From contig NC_083596.1 of assembly GCF_027579695.1 (NCBI RefSeq), positions 16,393,759-16,457,758 on the forward strand: DNA of 64,000 nucleotides, written 5' to 3'. The notes beneath the pieces were generated by a model. That model was not told the origin of the DNA. It saw only the letters and a program-made list of their open reading frames with translations, and did no database searches. This document shows, piece after piece, positions 50,468 through 61,749 of this stretch. A program made the translations under genes and the position numbers. How positions within the stretch are numbered: position 1 is the first letter of the stretch; every line of letters starts with the position of its first letter. The DNA comes from Neoarius graeffei. Lineage: Eukaryota; Chordata; Actinopteri; Siluriformes; Ariidae.

Positions 50468-50639
50468 CTTGGTCATTTATTTATTGAGGAAAATGATCCA
50501 ATATTACATATCTGTGAGTGGCAAAAGTATGTGAACCTCTAGGATTAGCAGTTAATTTGAAGTTGAAATTAGAGTCAGGTGTTTTCAATCAATGGGATGA
50601 CAATCAGGTGTGAGTGGGCACCCTGTTTTATTTAAAGAA

Positions 50640-51652
50640 CAAAGGAGATTTCTGAGGACCTCAGAAGAAACGTTGTTGATGTTCATCAGGCTGGAAAAGG
50701 TTACAAAACCATCTCTTTAGAGTTTGGACTCCACCAATCCACAGTCAGACAGATTGTGTACAAATGGAGGAAATTCAAGACCATTGTTACCCTCCCCAGG
50801 AGTGGTCGACCAACAAAGATCACTCCAAGAGCAAGGTGTGTAATAGTCGGCGAGGTCACAAAGGACCCCAGGGTAACTTCTAAGCAACTGAAGGCCTCTC
50901 TCACATTGGCTAATGTTAATGTTCATGAGTCTACCATCAGGAGAACACTGAACAACAATGGTGTGCATGGCAGGGTTGCAAGGAGAAAGCCACTGCTCTC
51001 CAAAAAGAACATTGCTGCTTGTCTGCAGTTTGCTAAAGATCACGTGGACAAGCCAGAAGGCTATTAGACAAATGTTTTGTGGCTGGATGAGACCAAAATA
51101 GAACTTTTTGCTTTAAATGAGAAGCGTTATGTTTGGAGAAAGGAAAACACTGCATTCCAGCATAAGAACCTTATCCCATCTGTGAAACATGGTGGTGGTA
51201 GTATCATGATTTGGGCCTGTTTTGCTGCATCTGGGCCAGGACGGCTTGCCATCATTGATGGAACAATGAATTCTGAATTATACCAGTGAATTCTAAAGGA
51301 AAATGTCAGGACATCTGTCCATGAACTGAATCTCAAGAGAAGGTGGGTCATGCAGCAAGACAACGACCCTAAGCACACAAGTCGTTCTACCAAAGAATGG
51401 TGAAAGAAGAATAAAGTTAATGTTTTGGAATGGCCAAGTCAAAGCCCTGACCTTAATCCAATCAAAATGTTGTGGAAGGACCTGAAGCGAGCAGTTCATG
51501 TGAGGAAACCCACCAACATCCCAGAGTTGAAGCTGTTCTGTACGGAGGAATGGGCTAAAACTCCTCCAAGCCGGTGTGCAGGACTGATCAACAGTTACCG
51601 GAAATGTTTAGTTGTAGTTATTGCTGCACAAGGGGGTCACACCAGATACTGA
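50640..51652 (+). pseudogene. Tc1 transposase, inactivated
   Basis: The start is lost: sequence goes from tttaaagaac straight to aaaggagatttctgaggacc, so the ATG and nearby untranslated bases are deleted. The frame then gives [20 protein letters not shown], a TAG after KPEGY (same Trp-to-stop change as at 3.2 kb), [20 protein letters not shown], a stop after NSELYQ, QQDNDPKHTS and another stop. The third catalytic acid is changed: NPIKMLWKDL instead of [10 protein letters not shown]. Confidence 0.9.
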
Positions 51653-51874
51653 AAGCAAAGGTTCACATACTTTTGCCACTCACAGATATGTAATATTGGA
51701 TCATTTTCCTCAATAAATAAATGACCAAGTATAATATTTTTGTCTCATTTATTTAATTGGGTTCTCTTTATCTACTTTTAGGACTTGTGTGAAAATCTGA
51801 TGATGTTTTAGGTCATATTCATGCAGAAATATAGAAAATTCTAAAGGGTTCATAAACTTTCAAGCACCACTGTA

Positions 51875-52535
51875 ATTTAATAACCGAGAATTCTATTTTC
51901 ACACTTACACAGTCATCTTATAGTGGAAAAAAAAAGGCTTTCACTATAATTAAGAGTGAAGTGATTGTATTCCTAAAACTTCTCAAACACTGAACTATAA
52001 AGTTTAAAATTTTGCTTGCATCATGTGACAGATATAATTATGTCATAAATGTTTCACAAGTTGACCTGATTTTCAAGTTCACGACATGTCATGTATTCAT
52101 GACCAGTAACTGTAATGATAGCCGTCACAATGTTTGATGTCAGATTGTCACCTGGCAATTTTTGATAAGCGTTCTATAATTTTATGACATATTCTATGAT
52201 ACATTTAATACTTAACAGATGCTGTCATAATATATTTTATACAATAGCCACAAAAAAATAAGCTTGGTTTGCTTGCTTGCCCCATTCTTTCTTTCTTACT
52301 TACTATTCCACCACTAATTTGTGATACTGTCAACAATATTACAGGTCTGCAGCCCTCCCACAATATGTTTCCTTGTATAATAAACCGACACACCTGACTG
52401 CTCAGAAAATATTTATGACATGGTTATGACAGTCTTATGATGCCAGGTTCAATCTGAGGTTGCAAGGTGTTTCCATTTCAAACAGTTACATGAAGAAAAT
52501 ATTATTTAAAATATCTGATGTTTGAAAGCACAATT
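51875..52535. other. AT-rich sequence, nothing recognised
   Basis: No exon or known repeat. Confidence 0.35.
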
Positions 52536-52824
52536 CCATTAATGTATTTGTTTGATTGTTTATTTACTTTATACCTACCTATACTAACTTATTACTTATA
52601 CCTTATTACTTACTCATACCTATCTACTTATTTGCTTACTTATCTTCCTAATTACCTAATAGCTTACTTACTTGCCTACTTACTTACTCAATTAATTTCC
52701 TCACCTATCTAATTATTTACGTATGTATGCACCTATTTGCCTAACTGCTTAATTACTCAATTACTTGCCTACTTACCTGTGTACCTACTTACTTACTGAC
52801 CTGCGATACTTAACTACTTACTTA

Positions 52825-53517
52825 AGGCCCTTTTCCACTACCCTTTTTCAGCTCACTTCAGCTCGCTTCAGCTCACTTCAGCCCGACACGGCTCGCGTTT
52901 CGACTACCAAAAACCAGCACGACTCAGCTCGTTTCAGCCCTGCTTAGCCCCTAAAACTCACACGGTTTTGGAGTAGGGCTGAAGCGAGCCAAACCGAGCC
53001 GAGTGAGGCTGGGGGCGTGAGCAGACACTCCCCTGTGCACTGATTGGTGAGGAGGAGTGTCCTCACATGCCCACACACGCCCCGCGAGCACGCTGGGATC
53101 TGTAAACACCGCAAACCCGGAAGAAGAAGAATTACAAATTACGAGAATTTCTGAAGCCTTATGCGCCTCGCCTCATCTATACGCTCTTGCCAGTATCTGT
53201 CCGCGTTGTCGGTGACAACAAGCCACAACACCAAGACCAGCAACACTAACGACTCCATGTCCTCCATGTTTATTGTTTACTATTCGGGTCGTGAGACTAC
53301 CGCTTAAAAGATCACTGATGTCACTGTTTGCGCTGCTTAACGACATCACCTGACGTCCACCCACTTTCGCTAACTCCACCCAATGTGTCCACCCACTTCC
53401 AGCCAGCACGGTTCAGCGCGGTTGTAGTCGAAATGCAACTCCAACAGCCCCGCTCAGCCCGACTCAGCACGGCACGGCTCAGCCCAACTCGGCCGCGTTT
53501 GTAGTGGAAAAGCGGCA
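52825..53517 (-). mobile_element. Harbinger-type MITE
   Basis: A 693-bp element with ends aggcccttttccactac and gtagtggaaaagcggca. TTA at 52822-52824 and 53518-53520. The subterminal regions are rich in cagctc/cagccc and their inverse. GC-rich compared with the surrounding array. Confidence 0.8.
53139..53267 (-). CDS. Small ORF in the Harbinger MITE
   Basis: 42 codons: MEDMESLVLLVLVLWLVVTD, then NADRYWQERIDEARRIRLQK and FS. A hydrophobic run is followed by a charged helix-like part. It could be the first exon of the parental nuclease gene. Not recognised with certainty. Confidence 0.35.
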   Translation of the reverse strand: MEDMESLVLLVLVLWLVVTDNADRYWQERIDEARRIRLQKFS

Positions 53518-53680
53518 TTAGTTACTTACTTACCTACTTATTATTTACTCATTTCCTTACTTATTCATGTATTTACTTACGTTCTTACTTGCTTATTGAT
53601 TGATAATACTTACTTTCTTACCTACTTAGTCATTTATTCATCTACTTACCTAATTATTTTCTTATTTATATATTTACTTA

Positions 53681-54053
53681 GGGCGGCACGGTGGTGTAGT
53701 GGTTAGCGCTGTTGCCTCACAGCAAGAAGGTCCTGGGTTCGAGCCCCGGGGCCGGCGAGGGCCTTTCTGTGTGGAGTTTGCATGTTCTCCCCGTGTCCGC
53801 GTGGGTTTCCTCCGGGTGCTCCGGTTTCCCCCACAGTCCAAAGACATGCAGGTTAGGTTAACTGGTGACTCTAAATTGACCGTAGGTGTGAATGTGAGTG
53901 TGAATGGTTGTCTGTGTCTATGTGTCAGCCCTGTGATGACCTGGCGACTTGTCCAGGGTGTACCCCGCCTTTCGCCCGTAGTCAGCTGGGATAGGCTCCA
54001 GCTTGCCTGCGACCCTGTAGAAGGATAAAGCGGCTAGAGATAATGAGATGAGA
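53681..54053 (+). mobile_element. DANA/Mermaid-type SINE in the TTAC array
   Basis: Full length. The target duplication (atatttactta) is seen at 53670-53680 and just after 54053, but the array sequence makes the exact length unsure. Confidence 0.93.
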
Positions 54054-55220
54054 TATATTTACTTACTCACCTTACTTACTTACCTACCTATAATAATTAC
54101 TTACTCATCTATTTCTGTACTTACTTACTTACTTACTTAAATATAATACCTAGGTTACGTGCTTACTTACCAACCTACTTACTTACTGACTGACTGACTT
54201 ACTTACTTACCTATAATATTTTAGTTACTTGCTCACTTACCAACCTACTTATTTACTTACTAACTTACTTCCCTATTTATGTTCTTACTTTCTTACTTAC
54301 TTACCTACCTATTATACTTAGGTTACTTGCTTACTTACCAACCTACTTATTTACTCATTTACTTACCAACTTACTTCCCTATTTCTGTACATACTTACTT
54401 ACTTACATATACTTACTGACTGACTGACTTGCTTACCTATAATACTTAGTTACTTACTTACTTACTAACCAACTTACTTACCTACCTATAATATTTTAGT
54501 TACTTGCTCACTTACCAACCTACTTATTTACTTACTAACTTACTTCCCTATTTATGTACTTACTTTCTTACTTACTTACATATGTATTTACTTACTGACT
54601 GACTGACTTACTTACCCATAATACTTAGTTACTTGCTTACAAACCAACCTACTTAGTTACTCATTTACTGACCTAGCTACTTACTTACTTATCTATTTAC
54701 TTATTTACCTATAATACTTTATTTACTTGCTTACTTACCAACCTACTTATTTACTCACTTACTTACTTACCTATAATACTTTAGTTACTTGCTTACTTAC
54801 CAACCTACTTATTTACTTACTAACTTACTTCCCTATTTATGTACTTACAGTACTTACATATGTATACTTACTGACTGACTGACTTACTTACTCATAATAC
54901 TTAGTTACTTGCTTACAAACCAACCTACTTAGTTACTCATTTACTGACCTAGCTACTTAGTTATGTACTTACTTACCTATAATACTTTATTTACTTGCTT
55001 ACTTACCAACCTACTTACCTATAAAACTTTAGCTACTTGCTTACTTACCACCAACTTACTTCCCTATTTATGTACTTACAGTATTTACTTACATATGTAT
55101 TTACTTACTGACTGACTGACTTACTTCCTTACTTACCCATAATGCTTAGTTACTTGCTTACAAACCAACCTACATAGTTACTCATTTACTGACCTACATA
55201 AGTCGCTTACTTATGTATTT

Positions 55221-55328
55221 ACTTATTTACCTATAATACTTTATTTACTTGCTTACTTACCAACCTACTTATGTAAATAAGTAGGTTGGTAAGTAAGCAA
55301 GTAAATAAAGTATTATAGGTAAATAAGT
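55221..55328. repeat. Perfect 108-bp palindrome
   Basis: Two 52-base arms (55221-55272 and 55277-55328) are exact inverses with a 4-base loop gtaa. The left arm is array sequence in the normal direction; the right arm is the same in reverse. Confidence 0.93.
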
Positions 55329-55589
55329 TACTTACTGACCTGTTTACTTGCTTATTTATTTATTTACCTTTACTTAATTACTTACTTACTTTTTAGGTTG
55401 TAACAACAGTACTTTTGTGTAGTGCTCCCAGAATCTATTGACTAGTATAATGAACTAACACACCTGATGGCTCTGAAATAAAACCGCTCCCGGTTCAGGT
55501 GAAGAAAGAATAATAAATAGGTTGTGTGATTTGAGGGAATAAAGCGCCATGCAGTACCGGATAATGACCACTAGATGTCAGTGTAGTCT

Positions 55590-55893
55590 CATTAATGCGG
55601 CTCTGCCCTGCTCTGCTGTGCTGTGTTCAGTAACGGGCTGCTCCCAGGTTGAAGTTGAGGGTTTTTCAGGAGCCGGACGTTTGACTTGAGCTGGAAGCAA
55701 CTGGTGCTTTGCGGAATCGTGCAACGAAAACAAAATCCACATAAACATGACGCTGCTTCGTCGCTGCACGTCTTGATATAAACCTTTAATCCGCGGCCAG
55801 GAAAAGCCCGAGGAGGAATAATTTAAGGAGCTGCTGGACATTAGTATTATTATAACCATTATTATTATCATTATTATTATTATTGAATCAGAG
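55590..55893 (+). promoter_or_regulatory. Possible promoter and untranslated first exon
   Basis: GC- and CpG-richer than its surroundings (gaatcgtgcaacg, cgctgcttcgtcgctgcacg, taatccgcggcc). It ends in a good donor (AATCAGAG|GTAAGTGTG at 55893/55894). No repeat family recognised in this part. If real, the gene continues to the right on the plus strand with its coding exons outside the window. Confidence 0.3.
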
Positions 55894-56065
55894 GTAAGTG
55901 TGTGTTCTGTGCTCATTTTTTCTCTGGAATACAATAAACACTACGTGCGAAAACTAATGGCGTAAAATGCAGACATCCGCCTGAATGCTGAAAGCTACTC
56001 AAGTGTGAACTTTTGTACGTTTAAGTGCTGTGTACATTTAAGAGTCGCTGAAGCCTGAGCGTTGT

Positions 56066-56242
56066 TTTTGTCCTACCCGTATTCATACTGTATCCGGACA
56101 ATTCCAGCGAATCCCGCTTCGCGTGGAGGTTTAACTCCCAGTTCATCCTCCCACAGAGCTCGTCTATTGGGCAATGTGGTAATACTGGCCAATCAGCAGG
56201 TAGGAGGCGGGACTTGGTTGAATACGGGTAGGAAAAGTAAAC
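56066..56242. mobile_element. Possible small MITE
   Basis: cctacccgtattca at the left and tgaatacgggtagg at the right are exact 14-base inverses, about 175 bp apart. Alternatively part of a CpG-rich promoter region. Confidence 0.4.
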
Positions 56243-56417
56243 GTTTGATCCGCCGTATAACGGTAATGTGGATGAAGAGATAAGAGGATGTGGCAAAGGC
56301 AACTGGGGATGAGTTCTGTACATCAGAAATGTCTGCCTTTTATCACAAATGTAATTAAATCTACCTCAGGGATAAGTAACAAGTTCAAACCTGATGTAAA
56401 ATTCACATTTTGGTGAT

Positions 56418-56484
56418 TAATATAATATAATATAATATAATATAATATAATATAATATAATATAATATAATATAATATAATATA
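56418..56484. repeat. (TATAA)n microsatellite
   Basis: About 13 TATAA units; a SINE inserted into it and the repeat resumes at about 56856. Confidence 0.95.
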
Positions 56485-56855
56485 GGGCGGCACGGTGGTG
56501 TAGTGGTTATCGCTGTCGCCTCACAGCAAGAAGGTCCGGGTTCGAGCCCCGTGGCCGGCGAGGGCCTTTCTGTGCGGAGTTTGCATGTTCTCCCCGTGTC
56601 CGCGTGGGTTTCCTCCGGGTGCTCCGGTTTCCCCCACAGTCCAAAGACATGCAGGTTAGGTTAACTGGTGACTCTAAATTGACCGTAGGTGTGAATGTGA
56701 GTGTGAATGGTTGTCTGTGTCTATGTGTCAGCCCTGTGATGACCTGGCGACTTGTCCAGGGTGTACCCCACCTTTCGCCCGTAGTCAGCTGGGATAGGCT
56801 CCAGCTTGCCTGCGACCCTGTAGAAGGATAAAGCGGCTAGAGATAATGAGATGAG
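56485..56855 (+). mobile_element. DANA/Mermaid-type SINE in the TATAA repeat
   Basis: Full-length copy near the consensus, inserted in the pentamer repeat. Confidence 0.94.
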
Positions 56856-56879
56856 ATAATATAATATAATAATGTATAG

Positions 56880-57215
56880 GATGGCACGGTGGTGCAGTCG
56901 TTAGCACTCTCTCATCACAGCAAGTAGGTTCTGGGTTTGAATCTTTCCCCTTGTTCTCCCTGTACCTGTGTGGGTTTCCTCAGGGCGCTCTGGTTTCCTC
57001 CCACAATCCAAAAACATGTGGTTCAGGTCAGCTGGCTACTCTAAATTGCCCATAGGTGTGAATGTGAGTGTGAATCGCTGTCTGTCTCTTTGTGTTTACC
57101 CCACGATAGATTGTCGATCTGTCCAGGGTGTACAGTACTTCACCTCTTACCCAAAGTTAGCTACGGTAGGATCGGCTCCAGCTTACCTACGACCCTCAAT
57201 AGATAAGCGGCATAG
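56880..57215 (+). mobile_element. Diverged DANA/Mermaid-type SINE
   Basis: ggcacggtggtgcagtcgtt ... gataagcggcatagagaa. Many changes from the other copies, so an older insertion or subfamily. Confidence 0.85.
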
Positions 57216-57308
57216 AGAATAGCACAACATAGTACAGTATAACATAGCATAGCATAACATAACACAACGTAACATAGAATAACAGCATAAGGTAGCATAG
57301 CATAGCGT
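57216..57308. repeat. ATAACATAGC-type minisatellite
   Basis: Irregular repeats of ataacatagc and cataacataa. Short continuations lie at 58121-58135, and a similar array is at 60815-60900. Confidence 0.8.
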
Positions 57309-57310
57309 AA

Positions 57311-58120
57311 GGGTTGTTTTACAATCAGGGTACGCAAGCTAAAAATCACATTTAACACTTATTATCTTCAATATCAAAAGGCTTGACTAAATAAACTTGG
57401 TTGTCTATTGTAGCCCTGTGATAGCTCTATTTACCATGCAAAACAAAATTTGGCGATAACGTTATTTTTGGTGAATGTATGGCAATATATGTCATATTTA
57501 GCAAAATTACCCGTGTCATTTAGAAAAAGTGCTTTTTTGACCACAGGTAGCTCCAAAAGGGATGCACTTAAATCATTCTTTATACCATAAAACAAATATT
57601 TGGTTCCATATCATTGGAAACATAGTTAAGTTTTAATGTTGAATGCCAGTAAGTTTTCAGACTATTTTGATCAAATTAGTATGCAATTGTGTTAAAAAAA
57701 TGTCCTCTCCGAGACAGCGAATTTTTCAATATAAAATAACATATCTAAAATGATTATTTTCATCCTAAAATGTGGTCAAGATATTGGGACATAAATATTA
57801 GAGACAACTAACACAAAGCTTACAGCCTTATATTTAAAAGCACTATGGAAGTAGTGGATTCTGCATTGTCAAAAAAAAAAAAAAGTCCTCTCCGAGAATC
57901 ACTTCATTTGTTTCTCCCAGCCCTGCTTAAAGCTACACTTAATCTTCTTTATCTTATAGCAGATTACACAAAACTACCATACACATTATATCAAAAAATT
58001 ACCTGAAATCTGTTCTTTAACTTGTCCTTCACTTAAACACTGGTACAAGAACCAGTTTGAACCAATTTGAATTTTGGACCCCTGTGACACAAACTTTGTA
58101 CCCTAATTGTAAAACAACCC
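57311..58120. mobile_element. Unclassified 810-bp TIR element
   Basis: Ends gggttgttttacaatcaggg (+tac) and the inverse of gggttgttttacaattaggg (+tac); 22 of 23 match. No open frame of note. The phrase cctctccgaga occurs twice inside (57703 and 57885). It sits in the ATAACATAGC repeat. Confidence 0.75.
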
Positions 58121-58137
58121 ATAACATAACATAGATT

Positions 58138-58712
58138 ATTTTTTTCACGGTCCGGTTTCCATCAAATCGTGCGGTCTGATTGGCTCACGAGCGGTCCGGA
58201 ATCCTACGATCCGGACCCCGGTTACGGACCTTTGGCGACTCGGTCGTTCACAACAGCAACAAACAGCAGCAATTTTTTGTCAACATTTATTTTCGCATTT
58301 CTCAGTATAATAGCATTAATTTTACAGCATGGATAGCAATAACGACAGTGTTCACAGCGAAAGCGAGTTTTACTACCCTGAGGAAGACGAAATAAAAGAA
58401 AACATTTCAGGAGAAAGCCGAAAACCTGTAACTGTTGCTAACGCCGAGCAAATGACATAGCTTGTCAAACAGGTTTTTGACGAGCTTGTAGTAGGTTTGT
58501 TCTAAATATGGTTTCCCTTTCGAGCGCTCTCATTTTCTGTTAGAATTTGGTAAAGAAAAAAATAAATATATTTTTTACCAGCTTAAGGTCGGTCCGTATC
58601 GTGAAATACCGTGACCAAGGCCTTGAAAATACTGACTGAGGCCTCTGGGCCTCGGTCAGTATTTTCAAGACCTCAGTCACGGTATTTCACGATACGGACC
58701 TCCTAGCAATTA
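58138..58712 (+). mobile_element. Hairpin-ended element family B, copy 2
   Basis: Opposite orientation to copy 1. The left end has catcaaatcgtgcggtctga. The right hairpin (58590-58705) has arms around gtccgtatcgtgaaataccg. An open frame starts at 58329. Confidence 0.65.
58329..58460 (+). CDS. Acidic short ORF conserved in family B
   Basis: 43 codons: [20 protein letters not shown], then [13 protein letters not shown] and VTVANAEQMT, stop TAG. The copy at 18365 (minus strand) keeps the first 30 or so residues with three changes. It may be the N-terminal exon of the protein of an autonomous parent. No family recognised. Confidence 0.4.
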   Translation: MDSNNDSVHSESEFYYPEEDEIKENISGESRKPVTVANAEQMT

Positions 58713-58896
58713 ATACTGAAGTCATCCAAACTATGCAGCAACACGTAAGGAATCATTTAGTAAACTTTAAAATGTTAATCAAACCAAAATATGTTTTAAA
58801 TTTTTCACAGTAGGCACTTTTTGCTTTGATTACAGCTTTGCACACTCTTGACATTCTCTCAATCAGCTTCATGAGGTAATCACTCGAAATGGTTTT

Positions 58897-59790
58897 CTAA
58901 CAGTCTTGAAGGAGTTCCCGGAGGTGCTGAGCACTCGTTGGCTGCTTTGCCTTCACTCTGCGGTCCAACTCATCCCAAACCATCTCAATTGGGTTTAGAT
59001 CAGGTGATTGTGGAGGCCATGTCATCTGACAAAGCACTCCATCACCCTCTTTCTTGGTCAAATAGCCCTTACATAGCCTAGAGGTGTGTTTTGGGTCATT
59101 GTCCTGTTGAAAGACAAATGATGGGCCCACTAAGCGCAAACCAGATGGGATGGCATGTCGCTGCAGAATGCTGTGGTAGCCATGCTGGTTAAGTGTGCCT
59201 TCGATTTTGAATAAATCGCCAACAGTGTCACCAGCAAAGCACCCTCATGCCATCACACTTCCTCCTCCATACTTCACTGTGGGAACCACACATGTAGGAA
59301 CCATCCGCTCACCTTTTCTGTATTTTACAAAGACATGGCGATTGGAACCAAAAATCTCAAATTTGGACTCCTCAGACCAAAGGACAGATTTCCACTGGTC
59401 TAATGTCCATTCCTTGTGTTCCGTGGCCCAAGCTATTCTCTTGCTCTTGTTGTTCTTCCTTAGAAGCAGCTTCTTTGCAGCAATTCGACCATAAAGTCCA
59501 GATTCACGCAGTCTTCTCTGAACAGTTGATGTTGAGATGTGTGTGCTACTTGAACTCTATGAAGCATTTAGGTGGGCTCTTATCTGGGGTGCTGTTAACT
59601 TGTGGTTTCTGAGGCTGGTAACTCTGATGAACTTATCCTGTGCAACAGAGGTAACCCTAGGTCTTCCTTTCCTGGGGCGGTCCTGACAAGAGCCAGTTTC
59701 ATCATAATATTTGATGGTCTTTGTGACCGCACCTGGGGATACTTTCAAAGTTCTTGAAATTTTTCGGACTGACTGAGCTTCATTTCTTAA
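58897..59790 (-). pseudogene. Tc1 transposase, inactivated
   Basis: The N-terminal part is visible as MKVSPGAVTKTIKYYDETGS, then RKGRPRVTSVAQDKF. The C-terminal part is SFVFQQDNDPKHTSRLCKGY, then [20 protein letters not shown], with the second Asp and third Glu of the DDE triad. Frameshifts and stops lie between (around 59150-59560). Confidence 0.85.
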
Positions 59791-60088
59791 AGTAATGATG
59801 GACTGTCATTTTTCTTTACTTAGTTGAGTAGTTCTTGGCATAATATGGATTAGAACAGTACTCAAATAGGGCCCTTCACTGTATACCAACTCTACCAATT
59901 CACAACACAACTGATGGTCTCAAACACATTAAGAGGTCAAGAAATTCAAGAAATTAACTCTTGACAAGGCACAGCTCTAAACTGAAAGCCATTCCAGGTG
60001 ACTACCTCGTAAAGCTGACTGAGAAAATGCCAAGATGTGCAAAGCTGTCATCTAAGCAAAAGGTGCCTACTTTGAAGAATCTAAAATA

Positions 60089-60616
60089 CACTACCATTCA
60101 AAAGTTTGGGGTCACTTTGAAATGTCCTTATTTTTGAAAGAAAAGCACTGTTCTTTTCAATGAAGATCACGTTAAACTAATCAGAAATCCACTCTATACA
60201 TTGCTAATGTGGTAAATGACTATTCTAGCTGCAAATGTCTGGTTTTTGGTGCAATATCTCCATAGGTGTATAGAGGCCCATTTCCAGCAACTCTCACTCC
60301 AGTGTTCTAATGGTACAATGTGTTTGCTCATTGCCTCAGAAGGCTAATGGATGATTAGAAAACCCTTGTACAATCATGTTAGCACAGCTGAAAACAGTTT
60401 AGCTCTTTAGAGAAGCTATAAAACTGACCTTCCTTTGAGCAGATTGAGTTTCTGGAGCATCACATTTGTGGGGTCGATTAAATGCTCAAAATGGCCAGAA
60501 AAATGTCTTGACTATATTTTCTATTCATTTTACAACTTATGGTGGTAAATAAAAGTGTGACTTTTCATGGAAAACACAAAATTGTCTGGGTGACCCCAAA
60601 CTTTTGAACGGTAGTG
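60089..60616. mobile_element. 528-bp Tc1-type MITE, copy 2
   Basis: Ends cactaccattcaaaagtttg and the inverse; TA at both sides. Nearly the same as 33629-34156. Confidence 0.92.
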
Positions 60617-60784
60617 TATAAAACATATTCTGGTTTGATTAACACTTTTTTGTTTACCAAATAATTCCATATATATTTCTTCATAATGTCGATGACTTTA
60701 GTATTAATCTACAATTCAGAAAATTTTAAAATAATGAAAAACCACTGAATTAGAGGGTGTTTCCAAACTTTTGACTGGTACTGT

Positions 60785-61250
60785 ATATATATATATATAT
60801 ATTTATATATAAAACACAAAATAACATCACAATGTAACATAGAACAACAACATAAGATTACATTACATAGAATAACATAACGTAACATAGAATAACACAA
60901 TAAGAGCTACTCGTAAAAAGTAAACCTGAAATCAAAGACACGATTTTAAATGATTAACTCCTCATGGGTGTATAGTTTCATGTTTTGGCCAAATCTGGTT
61001 TCACAAAACAAAACTTACAAACCCTGTATAAAGCTGATATCAGAATTATTACATATTAACTAGGTTTGATCTCACAAAATAAGACTTTGGAAAGATCGTA
61101 TCTCATCTGTAATTGATTACAGGATGAAGTGTTACTTTAAATCTTTTACCTGCAGAACTACTTTGTCTAGTTTACTTGAAGTTAGTGAGATTAAGCTCTT
61201 TGGGAAGGCAGAAGAACGTGAAGCTTTTATAAATAGCATATTCATATGCA
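60785..61250. other. Short AT and ATAAC repeats, otherwise nothing recognised
   Basis: (TA)n at 60785-60802 and an ATAACATAG-type array at 60815-60900. The rest is AT-rich without a supported feature. Confidence 0.4.
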
Positions 61251-61386
61251 TACAGTACTGTGCAAAAGTTTCAGGTATCCTTAGTTTTTTAGGACAAACT
61301 TTGTAATAGATTTTTATTTGATGACTTGTACATTATCGAGTCAGTATAAAAACATTTTAGATTTCCAAACATTAGCTTTCCAGCAC

Positions 61387-61749
61387 GGGCGGCACGGTGG
61401 TGTAGTGGTTAGCGCTGTCGCCTCACAGCAAGAAGGTCCTGGGTTCGAGCCCCGTGGCCGGCGAGGGCCTTTCTATGTGGAGTTTGCATGTTCTCCCCGT
61501 GTCCGCATGGGTTTCCTCCGGGTGCTCCGGTTTCCCCCAAAGACATGCAGGTTAGGTTAACTGGTGACTCTAAATTGAGCGTAGGTGTGAATGTGAGTGC
61601 GAATGGTTGTCTGTGTCTATGTGTCAGCCCTGTGATGACCTGGCGACTTGTCCAGGGTGTACCCCGCCTTTCGCCCGTAGTCAGCTGGGATAGGGTCCAG
61701 CTTGCCTGCGACCCTGTAGAAGGATAAAGTGGCTAGAGATAATGAGATG
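61387..61749 (+). mobile_element. DANA/Mermaid-type SINE with 13-bp target duplication
   Basis: Target duplication agctttccagcac at 61374-61386 and 61750-61762. A 5-base deletion in the body (cccccaaagacatg) sets it apart from the other copies. Confidence 0.95.

Larger units (their letters stand above)
46809..51872 (+). mobile_element. Tc1-like family 1, copy split by a LINE
   Basis: Starts cagtggtgcttgaaag after TA and ends ctttcaagcaccactg before TA. The Tc1 sequence is continuous when 46950-50457 is removed (aaatgagataaaata joins tattatacttgg). The LINE therefore came later. Confidence 0.92.
52540..55385. repeat. TTAC-rich degenerate tandem array
   Basis: Almost 2.2 kb of imperfect acttacttac with inserted ctataata, gactgactgac and ccaacctactt motifs that recur as higher-order units of about 130-250 bp (for example ttgcttacttaccaacctac at 54330, 54730, 54800, 54990, 55250). 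Interrupted by a Harbinger MITE (52825-53517) and a SINE (53681-54053). Confidence 0.92.
58714..60783 (-). mobile_element. Tc1-type transposon with nested MITE
   Basis: Right end ccaaacttttgactggtactg followed by TA. The left inverted repeat is lost next to family B. It carries a transposase relic on the minus strand and a 528-bp MITE at 60089-60616. It is the coding relative of the elements at 24794 and 36887. Confidence 0.85.

Noticed and set aside
52560..55380. CRISPR-like array
   Set aside because: Regular spacing is due to a simple tetranucleotide; no constant repeat with unique spacers, and the DNA is eukaryotic.
56604..57222. Two consecutive plus-strand frames resembling one another
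   Set aside because: Similarity is because both are translated SINE copies of different age.
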